Assembly (NCBI GenBank): GCA_020029475.1
Contig: JAIBJG010000001.1
Span: forward strand, 1 to 47,709
DNA length: 47,709 bases
Direction of reading: 5' to 3'
Origin: Methanobacteriota archaeon
GTDB lineage: Archaea; Thermoplasmatota; Thermoplasmata; RBG-16-68-12
Shown here: piece after piece, positions 20,539 to 28,407 of the stretch
Position numbering within the stretch: position 1 is the stretch's first letter
Layout of the letters: each line of letters starts with the position of its first letter
Made by a program: the position numbers and the translations under genes
The notes under the pieces: generated by a model
Told to the model about the DNA's origin: nothing
Seen by the model: only the letters and a program-made list of their open reading frames with translations
The model's database searches: none

Positions 20539-23364
20539 TCATCGCTTCCGGGGCGGTCGGGTCCGAGCCATCGCCGGGACTTTCAGGAAGGAGAGCATCG
20601 CGATGACGGCGGCCATGCCCCAGGCCCCGTTCCAGAGGACGAGGGTCCCGGCGCTTCCCGGGTCCAGTCGGCGTCCGTACACCCCAACGAGTTCCCCGTC
20701 GACCTCGAAGACGGACAGGGACTGGCCCTGGGACCGGAGGACGGGAACCCGGGCCTCGATTGCCCGTTGCTCCGGCGACCCCTCCCGCACCAACCGATCC
20801 AGTTCGTGTTCCGCGAGAAGCGGGTTGTTGACGTCGTCCCAGAATCTTTGCGTCTCCCGGGCCTGTTCGTCGAGGGGAGTATCGAAGGTCCGGGATGTGC
20901 GGCCGCTGCTCAGCAGGGTGCTGCCGGATCCCGGCCCCGTGGCACCGGGACCCTGCAGCGTCCCTCCGCCGAAGAGATCGAGATCGAGGCCGAACGGGTC
21001 CGAGGAGCCAACCGAGGGCGTCCCGGGCGGCGGCGTCGTGGGAATCGTGACGAGGATCGAGGTGTACGGGGTGACGATCCGGTTCGCGGTGGCGAGCGAC
21101 GTGAGCTCGGCGATCGTCGCCTTGTCCCCCGTGGAGGCGATTTCCTCGAGGAGGGCGTGGACGCGGGTGAGGACCCAGGTCTTCTTCAGGAGGGGCTGGA
21201 CGGGGATCTCGGGTCCCGCATAGGTCCGAGTGAACACCCGCGGGCTGTTGTCCGGCGCCGTCCAGGTCAGCTCGACGGTCACCGGGTCGTCCGTGGTGCC
21301 CGTCAGTTTCGCGATCACGACGGACTCTCCCCCCTGCGGGACATCCTGCGGGTTGTGGGAGGCGACGGCGAGGTTCTCCGCCCCGGGGAAGTTCGCGCCG
21401 ACTCCGACGAGGACCGGCACCCGGATCAAAGAGAGGGCCGCGAGCACCCCGACGTCGACCGCGCCCGGATGGACCGTGATCAGGTCCCCGTGGTTGAAGT
21501 GGGACACGTTCCGGAGGAGGTTCTCATCGGCGTGGATAGCTGGCTCGATGGCGAGCGCGAACACCGGCATGTCGCCCTGGTAGGATCGCTCTCGGTACGC
21601 GGTCTCGATGTCGATCGGCACCGTGTTCACCGTCGGCCGCCCATCGGAGATCAGGAACAGGACGGGCTGCTGGCCTCTCGCCTCGGCCGCCCGTCCCCAC
21701 TGTGCTGCGATTGGGAGGGCGACCGTGAGGCTCGTGCTTCCCCGGGGTTCGACCGAGTTCAGGAACGTCGCGAGACGGGTCGCCGTCGACGCGTCCCACT
21801 CCTGGAGGCCCGGTGCGAACGGGACGACCGTGTTCCCGTGGAACGCCGCCACGGCGAAGCCCTCCCCGGCTCGGAGGCCGCCTCCCAGCCCGAAGACCGC
21901 GTTCCGCGCGAGGTCCCACCGCCCGCGAAGCCCCATGCTCCCCGACGCGTCGAGGAGGACGATGAAGGATCGCGGGAGCGGGGAGAGGGAGTCCGCGAAA
22001 GCGGGGTCGCCCGCGTCGAGGGAGAAACGAAGGTACCGCTCGCGGACCGTCGCGTTGTGGACGACCGCGGTCGTCGCGAACTGTCCGATCGAGGATCCGG
22101 AAGAGCGGAACTGGACCCTGAGGTCCCGCCGGAGGGATGCCTCCGTGCCGTTGATCCACGCGTCCGCGATGCGGGTCCCTGTGTGTTTGATCTCGACGGC
22201 CGGGTGGGTGGGGATCCGGAGCTCTCCCATTGGCGCGGACGTCTCCACCCGAAGGTGCAGTCGGAGATATTCTCTGCTGTGCCCCGCGTCCACGGACAGG
22301 CGGTAGTCGTACGTGTACGCTTCGTCCCGCATCGTGAGGGGCATCTCAAGGGTCGTGATGGTCGTCCTCGACTCCCCGGGTGGGATCGTGACGGCGAGCC
22401 AGTACACGTCCCGCGGCGGGTCGTACTGGACGAGGGCGGCGTCCTTCCCGTTCGCGAGGGAGTCGAGGAAATCGTCGAGCGCGCCTTGGCGGTCCTGCCC
22501 GGAACCTGCGTACACGACGTTTCCGATCTTTAGACTCAAGTCCGTGATGAGTTCGTGTCCCTTCTCGAGGGGGAAGAAGATCTGTCCCTCCTTCACGCGG
22601 TCGCTCGGATTGAAGAACTCCTTGATGATCACGACCCGCGCGAACCCCTCCGTGAGCCGGATCTCGATTTGGGTCCCCTTCACCTCCGTGGGCAGGTCCG
22701 TCGGCGGTTCGAGGATCTCGCAGAACGCCTGCGCGGGGACCGCGGGGATGAGGAGCGCGACGGAAGCGGCGGACAGGATGAGGAGGCCACGAAGGGCTTT
22801 ACGAGAAGCGCCGGTCCTTCGGGATCGCGAGCACCTGGCGCACATCCATCCGATCCTGCCCCATCCCCCCGCATCGACAAGGGCCCGCCGTCCGCAGCTC
22901 GCGCATGTCGAGGTCCGATCCCTCCGGTCGAAACGGCCCAAGAAGAACGCTTCCCGCGCCCGCGCGCCTTCGTGGAATGCGATGAACATCAGAAGGGCCA
23001 CGAGCGCCACGAGCAGTCCGACGGGTTGGAGTACATACAAGACCGCCCCGTTCAGGACTCCGGAGATTACGATCCCCAGGAACGACGTCAGCCACCCGAC
23101 GGTCGCGAAGCCTCGACCCGCCTCGCCCGGCCTCCGGATGGCGCTGTGGGATGCTCGATGCGCCCAGCGGAGGCCCGCGAGGCCGACGACGATCGACCCG
23201 GCCGTGAGGACATGGGCGACCGCAATCTGGAACCACGGGCCGAACGTCGCGAGCGCGGTGAACAGGAGAAACAGACTCGCAAGCCCGGCCTGCAGGGCTC
23301 GAAGGGAATCCGTCCCGACCTTCCAAAGGGCGCCGCCGTCCTGCAGGACCGCTTGCTCGGGCAT
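20539..23364 (-). CDS. large membrane protein with zinc ribbon, VIT and VWA domains
   Basis: This is a 941-aa protein. Residues ~25-150 hold about four TM segments, followed by a zinc ribbon (CASCGRRALVD...CARC, ~160-190) and another TM or signal-like segment (ALRGLLILSAASVALLIPAVPAQAF, ~195-220). A VIT domain follows (TQIEIRLTEGFARVVIIKEFFNPSD, FPLEKGHELITDLSLKIG), then a VWA domain with the complete MIDAS start DASGSMG at Asp472 and later LFLISDGRPT. One C-terminal TM (TLVLWNGAWGMAAVIAMLSFL) ends the protein. The VIT/VWA part is like inter-alpha-trypsin-inhibitor heavy chains and is probably extracytoplasmic. It may bind metals or proteins; the ligand is unknown. A weak TATA-like element lies near 23391-23397. 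Confidence 0.82.
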   Translation of the reverse strand: MPEQAVLQDGGALWKVGTDSLRALQAGLASLFLLFTALATFGPWFQIAVAHVLTAGSIVVGLAGLRWAHRASHSAIRRPGEAGRGFATVGWLTSFLGIVISGVLNGAVLYVLQPVGLLVALVALLMFIAFHEGARAREAFFLGRFDRRDRTSTCASCGRRALVDAGGWGRIGWMCARCSRSRRTGASRKALRGLLILSAASVALLIPAVPAQAFCEILEPPTDLPTEVKGTQIEIRLTEGFARVVIIKEFFNPSDRVKEGQIFFPLEKGHELITDLSLKIGNVVYAGSGQDRQGALDDFLDSLANGKDAALVQYDPPRDVYWLAVTIPPGESRTTITTLEMPLTMRDEAYTYDYRLSVDAGHSREYLRLHLRVETSAPMGELRIPTHPAVEIKHTGTRIADAWINGTEASLRRDLRVQFRSSGSSIGQFATTAVVHNATVRERYLRFSLDAGDPAFADSLSPLPRSFIVLLDASGSMGLRGRWDLARNAVFGLGGGLRAGEGFAVAAFHGNTVVPFAPGLQEWDASTATRLATFLNSVEPRGSTSLTVALPIAAQWGRAAEARGQQPVLFLISDGRPTVNTVPIDIETAYRERSYQGDMPVFALAIEPAIHADENLLRNVSHFNHGDLITVHPGAVDVGVLAALSLIRVPVLVGVGANFPGAENLAVASHNPQDVPQGGESVVIAKLTGTTDDPVTVELTWTAPDNSPRVFTRTYAGPEIPVQPLLKKTWVLTRVHALLEEIASTGDKATIAELTSLATANRIVTPYTSILVTIPTTPPPGTPSVGSSDPFGLDLDLFGGGTLQGPGATGPGSGSTLLSSGRTSRTFDTPLDEQARETQRFWDDVNNPLLAEHELDRLVREGSPEQRAIEARVPVLRSQGQSLSVFEVDGELVGVYGRRLDPGSAGTLVLWNGAWGMAAVIAMLSFLKVPAMARTRPPRKR

Positions 23365-23508
23365 GGACGGGTATTGGCACGTTGTCGATACTAGAAGAGA
23401 TTGGAACCGTTAGTTGTGAGCCGAACACGGGGCGGTTCCTTCGCACCTCTGTCGTGGATCGCCACCCGGGGGCCGTCCTCGCCGCGCCACTCTCGTGCAC
23501 GACGTCGT

Positions 23509-24045
23509 TCAACGCCCGTCCCGGAGGAAGGCCTCTTTCCAGATGCGATGGTCCTCCTCGTAGTCCTCCCGGAACGCCATGTCGTTCGGCAGGTCTTCGA
23601 ACCATCGGGCCTCCCGCACCTCGTGGTCGTCCGGGCGCAGCCCATGAGAAACGGCCCTCGCGACGAATTGAACGAAGTAGAACGGGTACCGCTTTCCCGA
23701 CGGCTCCTCGTACGCATTGTTGAAGATCCTTGTGACCTGGAGGTCCTTCACGTCGAGGCCGGTTTCCTCACGAACCTCCCGCCGGAATCCACCGTCCGCG
23801 GGCTCGCCCTCCTCGAGCATCCCTCCCGGCGGCACCCACACATCCTCCCATCCGCGGTCCGCATGGTGCCGGACGAGCGCGACCCGGCCGGCCGCGTCGA
23901 ACACGAGGCCGCCCGCGACCCACGCCGCAATCTTCCAGTCCCCCTTAATCTTGCCCGACTCGACGGGGAGGATCCGCTGGATGATCAGGGGCCGACCGAA
24001 CTTCGCGATGAGGTCCGCAAGGACGTCCTTGCACGCGCCGACCAT
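23509..24045 (-). CDS. Nudix hydrolase
   Basis: This 178-aa protein carries a complete Nudix box, GGMLEEGEPADGGFRREVREETGL, with the expected G-x5-E-x7-RE-x2-EE-x-G spacing and all metal-binding Glu residues. The N-terminal 30 residues precede the usual core. Nudix enzymes hydrolyse nucleoside diphosphates linked to another group; the substrate cannot be told here. CTTAAATAAG at 24068-24077 lies about 27 nt before ATG 24045 and appears to be shared with the divergent small winged-helix gene. The 144-nt gap downstream, to the VIT/VWA gene, holds nothing I can identify. Confidence 0.88.
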   Translation of the reverse strand: MVGACKDVLADLIAKFGRPLIIQRILPVESGKIKGDWKIAAWVAGGLVFDAAGRVALVRHHADRGWEDVWVPPGGMLEEGEPADGGFRREVREETGLDVKDLQVTRIFNNAYEEPSGKRYPFYFVQFVARAVSHGLRPDDHEVREARWFEDLPNDMAFREDYEEDHRIWKEAFLRDGR

Positions 24046-24067
24046 CGGGGGAAATCAGCGAGGAAAC

Positions 24068-24077
24068 CTTATTTAAG
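24068..24077. promoter_or_regulatory. bidirectional TATA element CTTATTTAAG (Nudix / winged-helix)
   Basis: The near-palindrome is 27 nt from the Nudix ATG 24045 on the minus strand. On the plus strand it predicts a start near 24098, leaving a ~19-nt leader with a GGAGAGG ribosome-binding site before ATG 24117. Confidence 0.6.
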
Positions 24078-24116
24078 CCCTCGGGGCTACCACGGCAATT
24101 CGAGGAGAGGTACCGG

Positions 24117-24335
24117 ATGCCCGAGGACACGTCGGACCGCGCGTCGAAGGTGTACGACGCGATGAAGTCCGCCGGCATGACGACCGAGGACAAGATGCGG
24201 GACGCGGACTCGATCACGAAGATGGTGAAGCTCCCCAAGGGGATGGTCCTCTCCGCCCTCCAGGAACTTGAGTCGAAGGGGTACGCGAAGCGGCGGGCCC
24301 GCGAGAAGGCGGCGGGCTACTACCTCGTCAAGTGA
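24117..24335 (+). CDS. 72-aa winged-helix DNA-binding protein
   Basis: This is a small basic protein with a winged-helix layout: helix 1 RASKVYDAMKSAG, helix 2 DADSITKMVKLP, recognition helix KGMVLSALQELESKGYAKR and a wing REKAAGYYLVK. The pattern resembles minimal archaeal wHTH regulators such as those related to MarR or Sso10a-like proteins, but I cannot name a family. GGAGAGG at 24104-24110 is a good Shine-Dalgarno for ATG 24117. It shares its promoter with the divergent Nudix gene. Confidence 0.75.
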   Translation: MPEDTSDRASKVYDAMKSAGMTTEDKMRDADSITKMVKLPKGMVLSALQELESKGYAKRRAREKAAGYYLVK

Positions 24336-24368
24336 GCCGGTCGCGCTCGTTGTCACCAATTGTTTTCA

Positions 24369-25316
24369 TCAGCGTCCGCGCTCGAGTGCGGCGGCGACCA
24401 TCACCGGGAGGAGCGTGGTGGCATCCCCCTCAATCGTCACCTGGCGGGCGGTCTCCTTCACCTTCCCCCAGGAGATCCCTTCGCGGACTCGCGCGCCACT
24501 GAGGGACCCGTCGTGCTCCGGGGCCGTCGTGATGTACACGGCATGGTCGAGCCCGCCCCGGAACTGGTTCCACCAGATCGTGTGATGCTTCGACACGCCC
24601 CCGCCGATCATCAGGGCCCCCGTCCGTTTCGCGGTGAACACGATGTCTGCGAGGTCCGTCTCGTCCCGGAACTCCTCGATCCGGAAGTCCTTGTGGTCCT
24701 GCCAGAACGCCCAGAGCTGGTAGCCGACGGCGCCGTCCGTGATCGCGGGGACGACGACGGGGATCCGGTTTCGAGAGCACCAGTACAGGATCGAGTCCGT
24801 GTTCCCGGTGCGCCGCCCGAACTCCCAGAGGAGCTCCTTCGTCGACCACGCCTTCTTCTTCCGGTGCATCTCCCGGAGCCACGGCTGGAGCTTCTTCTCC
24901 AGCACGATCCCGTACGACTCGTTCGGCACAAGGACGTTCCCGAGGCGGTTCACCCCGAGGCGGTGGAGCTCGACGTCGTCCATCTCGAAGTCCCCGTGGT
25001 AGTAGTCCTTCCACGTGCGGGCGAGGTCGTGGTCCGCGGTCCCGCACGTCGTGATCACGACGTCGACGAGCTTCCTCCGCACGAGGGTCCTCAGGACCCC
25101 CCGCACCCCTGTCGCGACGAGGGCCGCGGGGAACGAGAGGAAGGTGACGCACTTCGGGTCCGCGAACATCGCACGCAGGATGTCCACGCCGACGCCGACC
25201 TTCTTCGCGGTGAACCCGCCGCCCGCCTCCATCTTCGAGACGAGGTCCGCGACCCCCTTCCCGCCCCGGAGCTCGATGTCCCGCACGGGGCGGCGGAGGA
25301 GGTCCGACTTCCGCAT
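24369..25316 (-). CDS. dys: deoxyhypusine synthase
   Basis: This 315-aa protein matches archaeal DHS: FLSFPAALVATGVRG, VVITTCGTADHDLAR, the NAD-binding middle, and the active-site segment GGGVSKHHTIWWNQFRGG with the expected catalytic Lys243. DHS transfers the aminobutyl group of spermidine to a lysine of aIF5A, the first step of hypusine formation. The ATG 25316 start has a TATA-like TCTATTTGA around 25342-25350 at leaderless spacing. It sits just downstream of the unrelated 288-aa membrane-protein gene, and the TATA box overlaps that gene's stop. Confidence 0.94.
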   Translation of the reverse strand: MRKSDLLRRPVRDIELRGGKGVADLVSKMEAGGGFTAKKVGVGVDILRAMFADPKCVTFLSFPAALVATGVRGVLRTLVRRKLVDVVITTCGTADHDLARTWKDYYHGDFEMDDVELHRLGVNRLGNVLVPNESYGIVLEKKLQPWLREMHRKKKAWSTKELLWEFGRRTGNTDSILYWCSRNRIPVVVPAITDGAVGYQLWAFWQDHKDFRIEEFRDETDLADIVFTAKRTGALMIGGGVSKHHTIWWNQFRGGLDHAVYITTAPEHDGSLSGARVREGISWGKVKETARQVTIEGDATTLLPVMVAAALERGR

Positions 25317-25340
25317 CGGGTCGCGGGAGAGGCCCGCCGC

Positions 25341-26207
25341 TCAAATAGATTCCGCGGACTGTTTCATCCGGAGCGGGAAGATCCGCCCGCCGATGACGCC
25401 CGCGATCGCGCCCACGATCCCGGAGAGGACGCCGAGGATCGCCGGGGCCGCGATCCCCGCGGACCCCGGGAGGGACCCGAGGAGCACCTCGATCAGGGAG
25501 ATCCCGGGAGACCGGGTGAGGCCGGGGAACGCCCACCCGAGGGCGGAGACGACGTAGAACGTGACGGGGAGCCAGACGGTGACGAACGCGGCGGCGAGTC
25601 CCCGCAACGCGGAGCGGCCCCAGATGCCGGACCACCACGGCGCGAGGACGAGGAGGAGGCCCACCATCAACGGGTCGTTCCGGCGGTACGGGCCCTCCGG
25701 GGCCCAGAACAGGAGGTACGCGGCCCCCGTGAGCCCGATCACGGTCCCCAGGAACCACGTCACCGTTCCGGTCTTGAGGCTGAAGAAGATCCACTCCGGG
25801 ATGTTCGTCGGCGTGCGTCGGAACTGTGGGTCCACCGGCCGCTCCATGTCGTCCCGCCGGAGTCCGGGGAGGATGTCCGCCAGGGTCCGCTCGCTCGCAG
25901 CGTCCCGCTGCATCGCGCCGAACACGCCCTGCTGCATCAGGAACCGGCCCTTGTCCTGGGGGAGGTCCTCGTGGGGGACGACGAGGACGTGCACGTCGAG
26001 CCCCTTCGGGCGGCGGCGCCGGATCTCGATCTCGACCCCCGGGCCCACGCCGGACCGCGGGAGCGCCTGGAGGAGCGCGCGGTTCTCATCCCGGTCCGCA
26101 TCCAGCACGAGGAAGCCGGAGTTCTGGAGGACGCCGAGGACCGTGGGGTAGTAGCGGTCGTATTCCGCGCGTTTCAGCGAGAAGTGGGACGAGGCTCCGC
26201 GGGCCAT
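25341..26207 (-). CDS. conserved-type membrane protein of unknown function
   Basis: This is a 288-aa protein of unrecognised family. Residues 1-~125 look soluble and alpha/beta (SGFLVLDADRDENRALLQAL, GLDVHVLVVPHEDLPQDKG). Residues ~140-280 contain about five hydrophobic segments (TVTWFLGTVIGLTGAAYLLFW, LMVGLLLVLAPWW, GLAAAFVTVWLPVTFYVVSAL, GIAAPAILGVLSGIVGAIAGVIGG). ATG 26207 is preceded by a TATA-like ATTCATAGCG at 26229-26238, at leaderless spacing. The C-terminal tail is basic. No enzymatic motif is visible. Neighbours (dys and a helical-repeat zinc-ribbon gene) do not suggest a role. Confidence 0.75.
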   Translation of the reverse strand: MARGASSHFSLKRAEYDRYYPTVLGVLQNSGFLVLDADRDENRALLQALPRSGVGPGVEIEIRRRRPKGLDVHVLVVPHEDLPQDKGRFLMQQGVFGAMQRDAASERTLADILPGLRRDDMERPVDPQFRRTPTNIPEWIFFSLKTGTVTWFLGTVIGLTGAAYLLFWAPEGPYRRNDPLMVGLLLVLAPWWSGIWGRSALRGLAAAFVTVWLPVTFYVVSALGWAFPGLTRSPGISLIEVLLGSLPGSAGIAAPAILGVLSGIVGAIAGVIGGRIFPLRMKQSAESI

Positions 26208-26311
26208 CGCGGGCTCGCGAGCGCCCGCAGCGCTATGAATCTGCCGCCTCCCGTATCGAGCCCGTCACGGTGGCGGGAGAACTCTCCGGTATTCCTCGGG
26301 ACTATCGAGAC

Positions 26312-27853
26312 CTAGTCCCGCAGGGCAGAGACGAACCGCTCCCAGCGCCCCGCGGGCACCCGCCATCGGAACATGTGTCCGCAGTCGATGCATTTCCCCG
26401 TCCCGTCGTCCGCGAACGAGAGCCGGGTGGACCCGCAGTTCCCGCACACGCCCTTCTCCGGTTTCAGGATCCCCCGCTTCGCGCGCTCCTCGACGACCTT
26501 CGGCTCGAGCCTCCGGGCGACCTCCGCCGCGTTCTTCGCGTACACGGTGCCGTTCACGTAGTCCCCCTTCGCGAGGACGTCCCGGGCCTGCCGGAGGAGG
26601 GTCTGCGCCTCCATTACGTCGATGTCGAACCGGTCCGCCTCATCGATGAGGGGTTCCACGGCCTCGATCACGGCCTGCGCCTTCTCCACCTGGCGCCGGC
26701 GGAGCTCCATCGCCTTCTCGATCTGGTGGTGCTGGCTCTGCATCGCGGCCCGCTCCGCGCGCTTCACGAGCTCCCCCGCGAGGACGTGCTCCCGCCCTGC
26801 CGCGGCGACCCTCGCCTTCTCGAGCCACCGGTCCGCCTCCCCCACGTCGGCCCCGACGTTCCGGGCCTCCGTGATGATCGAGGCGGTGAGGGGGATCGCG
26901 TCCTCGATCTCCTTGATCCGAGCCTTCCGGGTCTCGTTCGTCAGCCGCTCCGCCTCCCCCGCGAGCTGGAGGGCGAGGAGGGGATCGTTCCGCCGCAGGC
27001 CGTCCCGCGCGCGGTTCAGCGCCTCGTCCGGCAGGACGACGTTCGCCCCCATGTTCGCGGCGTTCCCGATGATCTCCTGGACCCGGTAGATCTCCGCGCG
27101 GGACCGCTGGATCTCCTGGCTGTACAGGTTCCGGGACACCTCCTGGAGCCGGACGAGGAGGTCCGGCTGGGCGATGAGGGCGTTCGTCCGGAACGCCTTC
27201 TTCACCTCGAGGAGGAGGGCGGCAGCGTCGTCGACCTCCCGCCCCGCCTTCCCGCAGTCCTCGATCAGCCGCTGGCAGGAGAGGATCGCGTACGCCCACG
27301 CGGACCGCTGGAGGGCCTCCGCGTTCGCGCGGATCAGGTTCGCGGCCTCGTCCGCGGCGCCGATGGACCGCTCGAAGTTCCGCTCCTCGAACCGCATCCG
27401 CGCCTGGTCGAGCAGGTCCTCGGAACGCCCGAGGTCGACCTCCGCGTTCTTGCTCGCGTACAGGAGGATGTCCGCGTCCGCGTCGTCCATCGGCGGCAGG
27501 GTGAGCTTCGGAGGAGGCGCCACCGCGACGGCTTCGAGTTGGGGACGCACCTCGTCGTAGATCGACTGCGCGCGGGGGCTCGTGACGAGGGCCTCCGCGA
27601 TCTCCTTCTTCTTCCGGAGCTTCGAGACGTCCACGCCGTGGCGGGCGGCGAGGTCCCTCAGGTCCTTCAGCTTCATCACGGAGAGGAGCCGCTCCAGGCT
27701 CGGGGGCTTCGGCGCGACTCCGTTCTTCACGAGGACCTCCACGAAGTCCTCCTTCGACTGCAACCCGGACGTGTCGACTTTCGTCGAGTCCGCGAGTTCC
27801 TTCAGCTCGTCGAGGGACAGCGTCGTGAGCTGATCTCTGAGGTCGGACGCCAT
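26312..27853 (-). CDS. helical-repeat protein with SAP-like N-terminus and C-terminal zinc ribbon
   Basis: This is a 513-aa, almost all-helical protein. The first ~95 residues have two SAP-like helical hairpins (LSLDELKELADSTKVDTSGL and LKDLRDLAARHGVDVSKLRK). From ~130 to ~440 there are repeated units of the form LL..AR..F....Y..A...A..A, for example EDLLDQARMRFEERNFERSI and AQTLLRQARDVLAKGDYVNG. The C-terminus is a zinc ribbon CGNCGSTRLSF...CIDCGHMF. SAP modules commonly bind DNA, but here that is inference. I do not know a named family. The repeat is similar to that in the 279-aa protein at 11.2-12.1 kb. AGGGGGAG precedes ATG 27853, and a TATA-like ATATTTTTATT lies near 27905-27915. Confidence 0.78.
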   Translation of the reverse strand: MASDLRDQLTTLSLDELKELADSTKVDTSGLQSKEDFVEVLVKNGVAPKPPSLERLLSVMKLKDLRDLAARHGVDVSKLRKKKEIAEALVTSPRAQSIYDEVRPQLEAVAVAPPPKLTLPPMDDADADILLYASKNAEVDLGRSEDLLDQARMRFEERNFERSIGAADEAANLIRANAEALQRSAWAYAILSCQRLIEDCGKAGREVDDAAALLLEVKKAFRTNALIAQPDLLVRLQEVSRNLYSQEIQRSRAEIYRVQEIIGNAANMGANVVLPDEALNRARDGLRRNDPLLALQLAGEAERLTNETRKARIKEIEDAIPLTASIITEARNVGADVGEADRWLEKARVAAAGREHVLAGELVKRAERAAMQSQHHQIEKAMELRRRQVEKAQAVIEAVEPLIDEADRFDIDVMEAQTLLRQARDVLAKGDYVNGTVYAKNAAEVARRLEPKVVEERAKRGILKPEKGVCGNCGSTRLSFADDGTGKCIDCGHMFRWRVPAGRWERFVSALRD

Positions 27854-27952
27854 GGACGGATGCTCCCCCTAGGAGGCGAGGATGGTGTCCATGCGGGCGG
27901 GGTGCAATAAAAATATCGGCCCCGGTTCCGGAAACGGCGAGGCTCCGGCGGG

Positions 27953-28348
27953 TCACCGGGAGGCGTCGTCCGCCCGGTACTCCTCCGGCGGGCGGTACTT
28001 CCTCAGGACCTCCACGGCCCATTGGACCCGGCGGAACTCCTCCGGGTCTCCGCCCGCGTCCGGGTGGACCCGCTTCACTCGGTCCCGGTACCGTTTCTCG
28101 ACATCCTCCCGCGATGGCCAGCCCCGTCCGAACCGCGGCGGGTGGATCCGGACCCCCTCGAAACCGAGGATCTGGAGGGCCGCCTGGACCCCTTTCGTCT
28201 GCAGGTAGAACTCCCGGATGTGGGACTGGATCGCGGAGGTGGACGCGTCCGTCTCGATATCGAACCGGGCGTGGCTCCGGCCGAGCGCGGAGCCCGTGTC
28301 GTGCCGGCGGAGGCAGGTATAACAGTAGAACGTCTCCCGCCCCGCCAT
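27953..28348 (-). CDS. J-domain protein, divergent from orc1/cdc6
   Basis: This 131-aa protein has a C-terminal J-domain: EDVEKRYRDRVKRVHPDAGGDPEEFRRVQWAVEVLRKY contains the invariant HPD tripeptide (His-Pro-Asp) that stimulates Hsp70 ATPase. The N-terminus has FYCYTCLRRH and basic residues but only one CxxC, so a zinc site is uncertain. ATG 28348 was chosen over the track start because the TATA element at 28377-28384 lies about 32 nt upstream. That element is shared with the divergent orc1/cdc6 gene. J-domain proteins usually sit with dnaK, but no Hsp70 gene is seen here. Confidence 0.8.
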   Translation of the reverse strand: MAGRETFYCYTCLRRHDTGSALGRSHARFDIETDASTSAIQSHIREFYLQTKGVQAALQILGFEGVRIHPPRFGRGWPSREDVEKRYRDRVKRVHPDAGGDPEEFRRVQWAVEVLRKYRPPEEYRADDASR

Positions 28349-28376
28349 CGCCCCGCCATGGAGCCCCCCGCCAAAG

Positions 28377-28384
28377 CTTTTATT
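28377..28384. promoter_or_regulatory. bidirectional TATA element CTTTTATT (J-domain gene / orc1)
   Basis: The element lies 27-28 nt before ATG 28408 (orc1/cdc6, plus strand) and about 32 nt before ATG 28348 (minus strand). It appears to drive two divergent, probably leaderless genes. Confidence 0.6.
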
Positions 28385-28407
28385 CGCGCCCCTCCCTACC
28401 AATCAAG

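Noticed and set aside
28349-28407. Origin (ORB) elements in the orc1/cdc6 upstream gap
   Set aside because: The gap is 59 nt and is filled by a bidirectional promoter. I saw no TTCCA/TGGAA-type inverted motif there or in 29593-30199.
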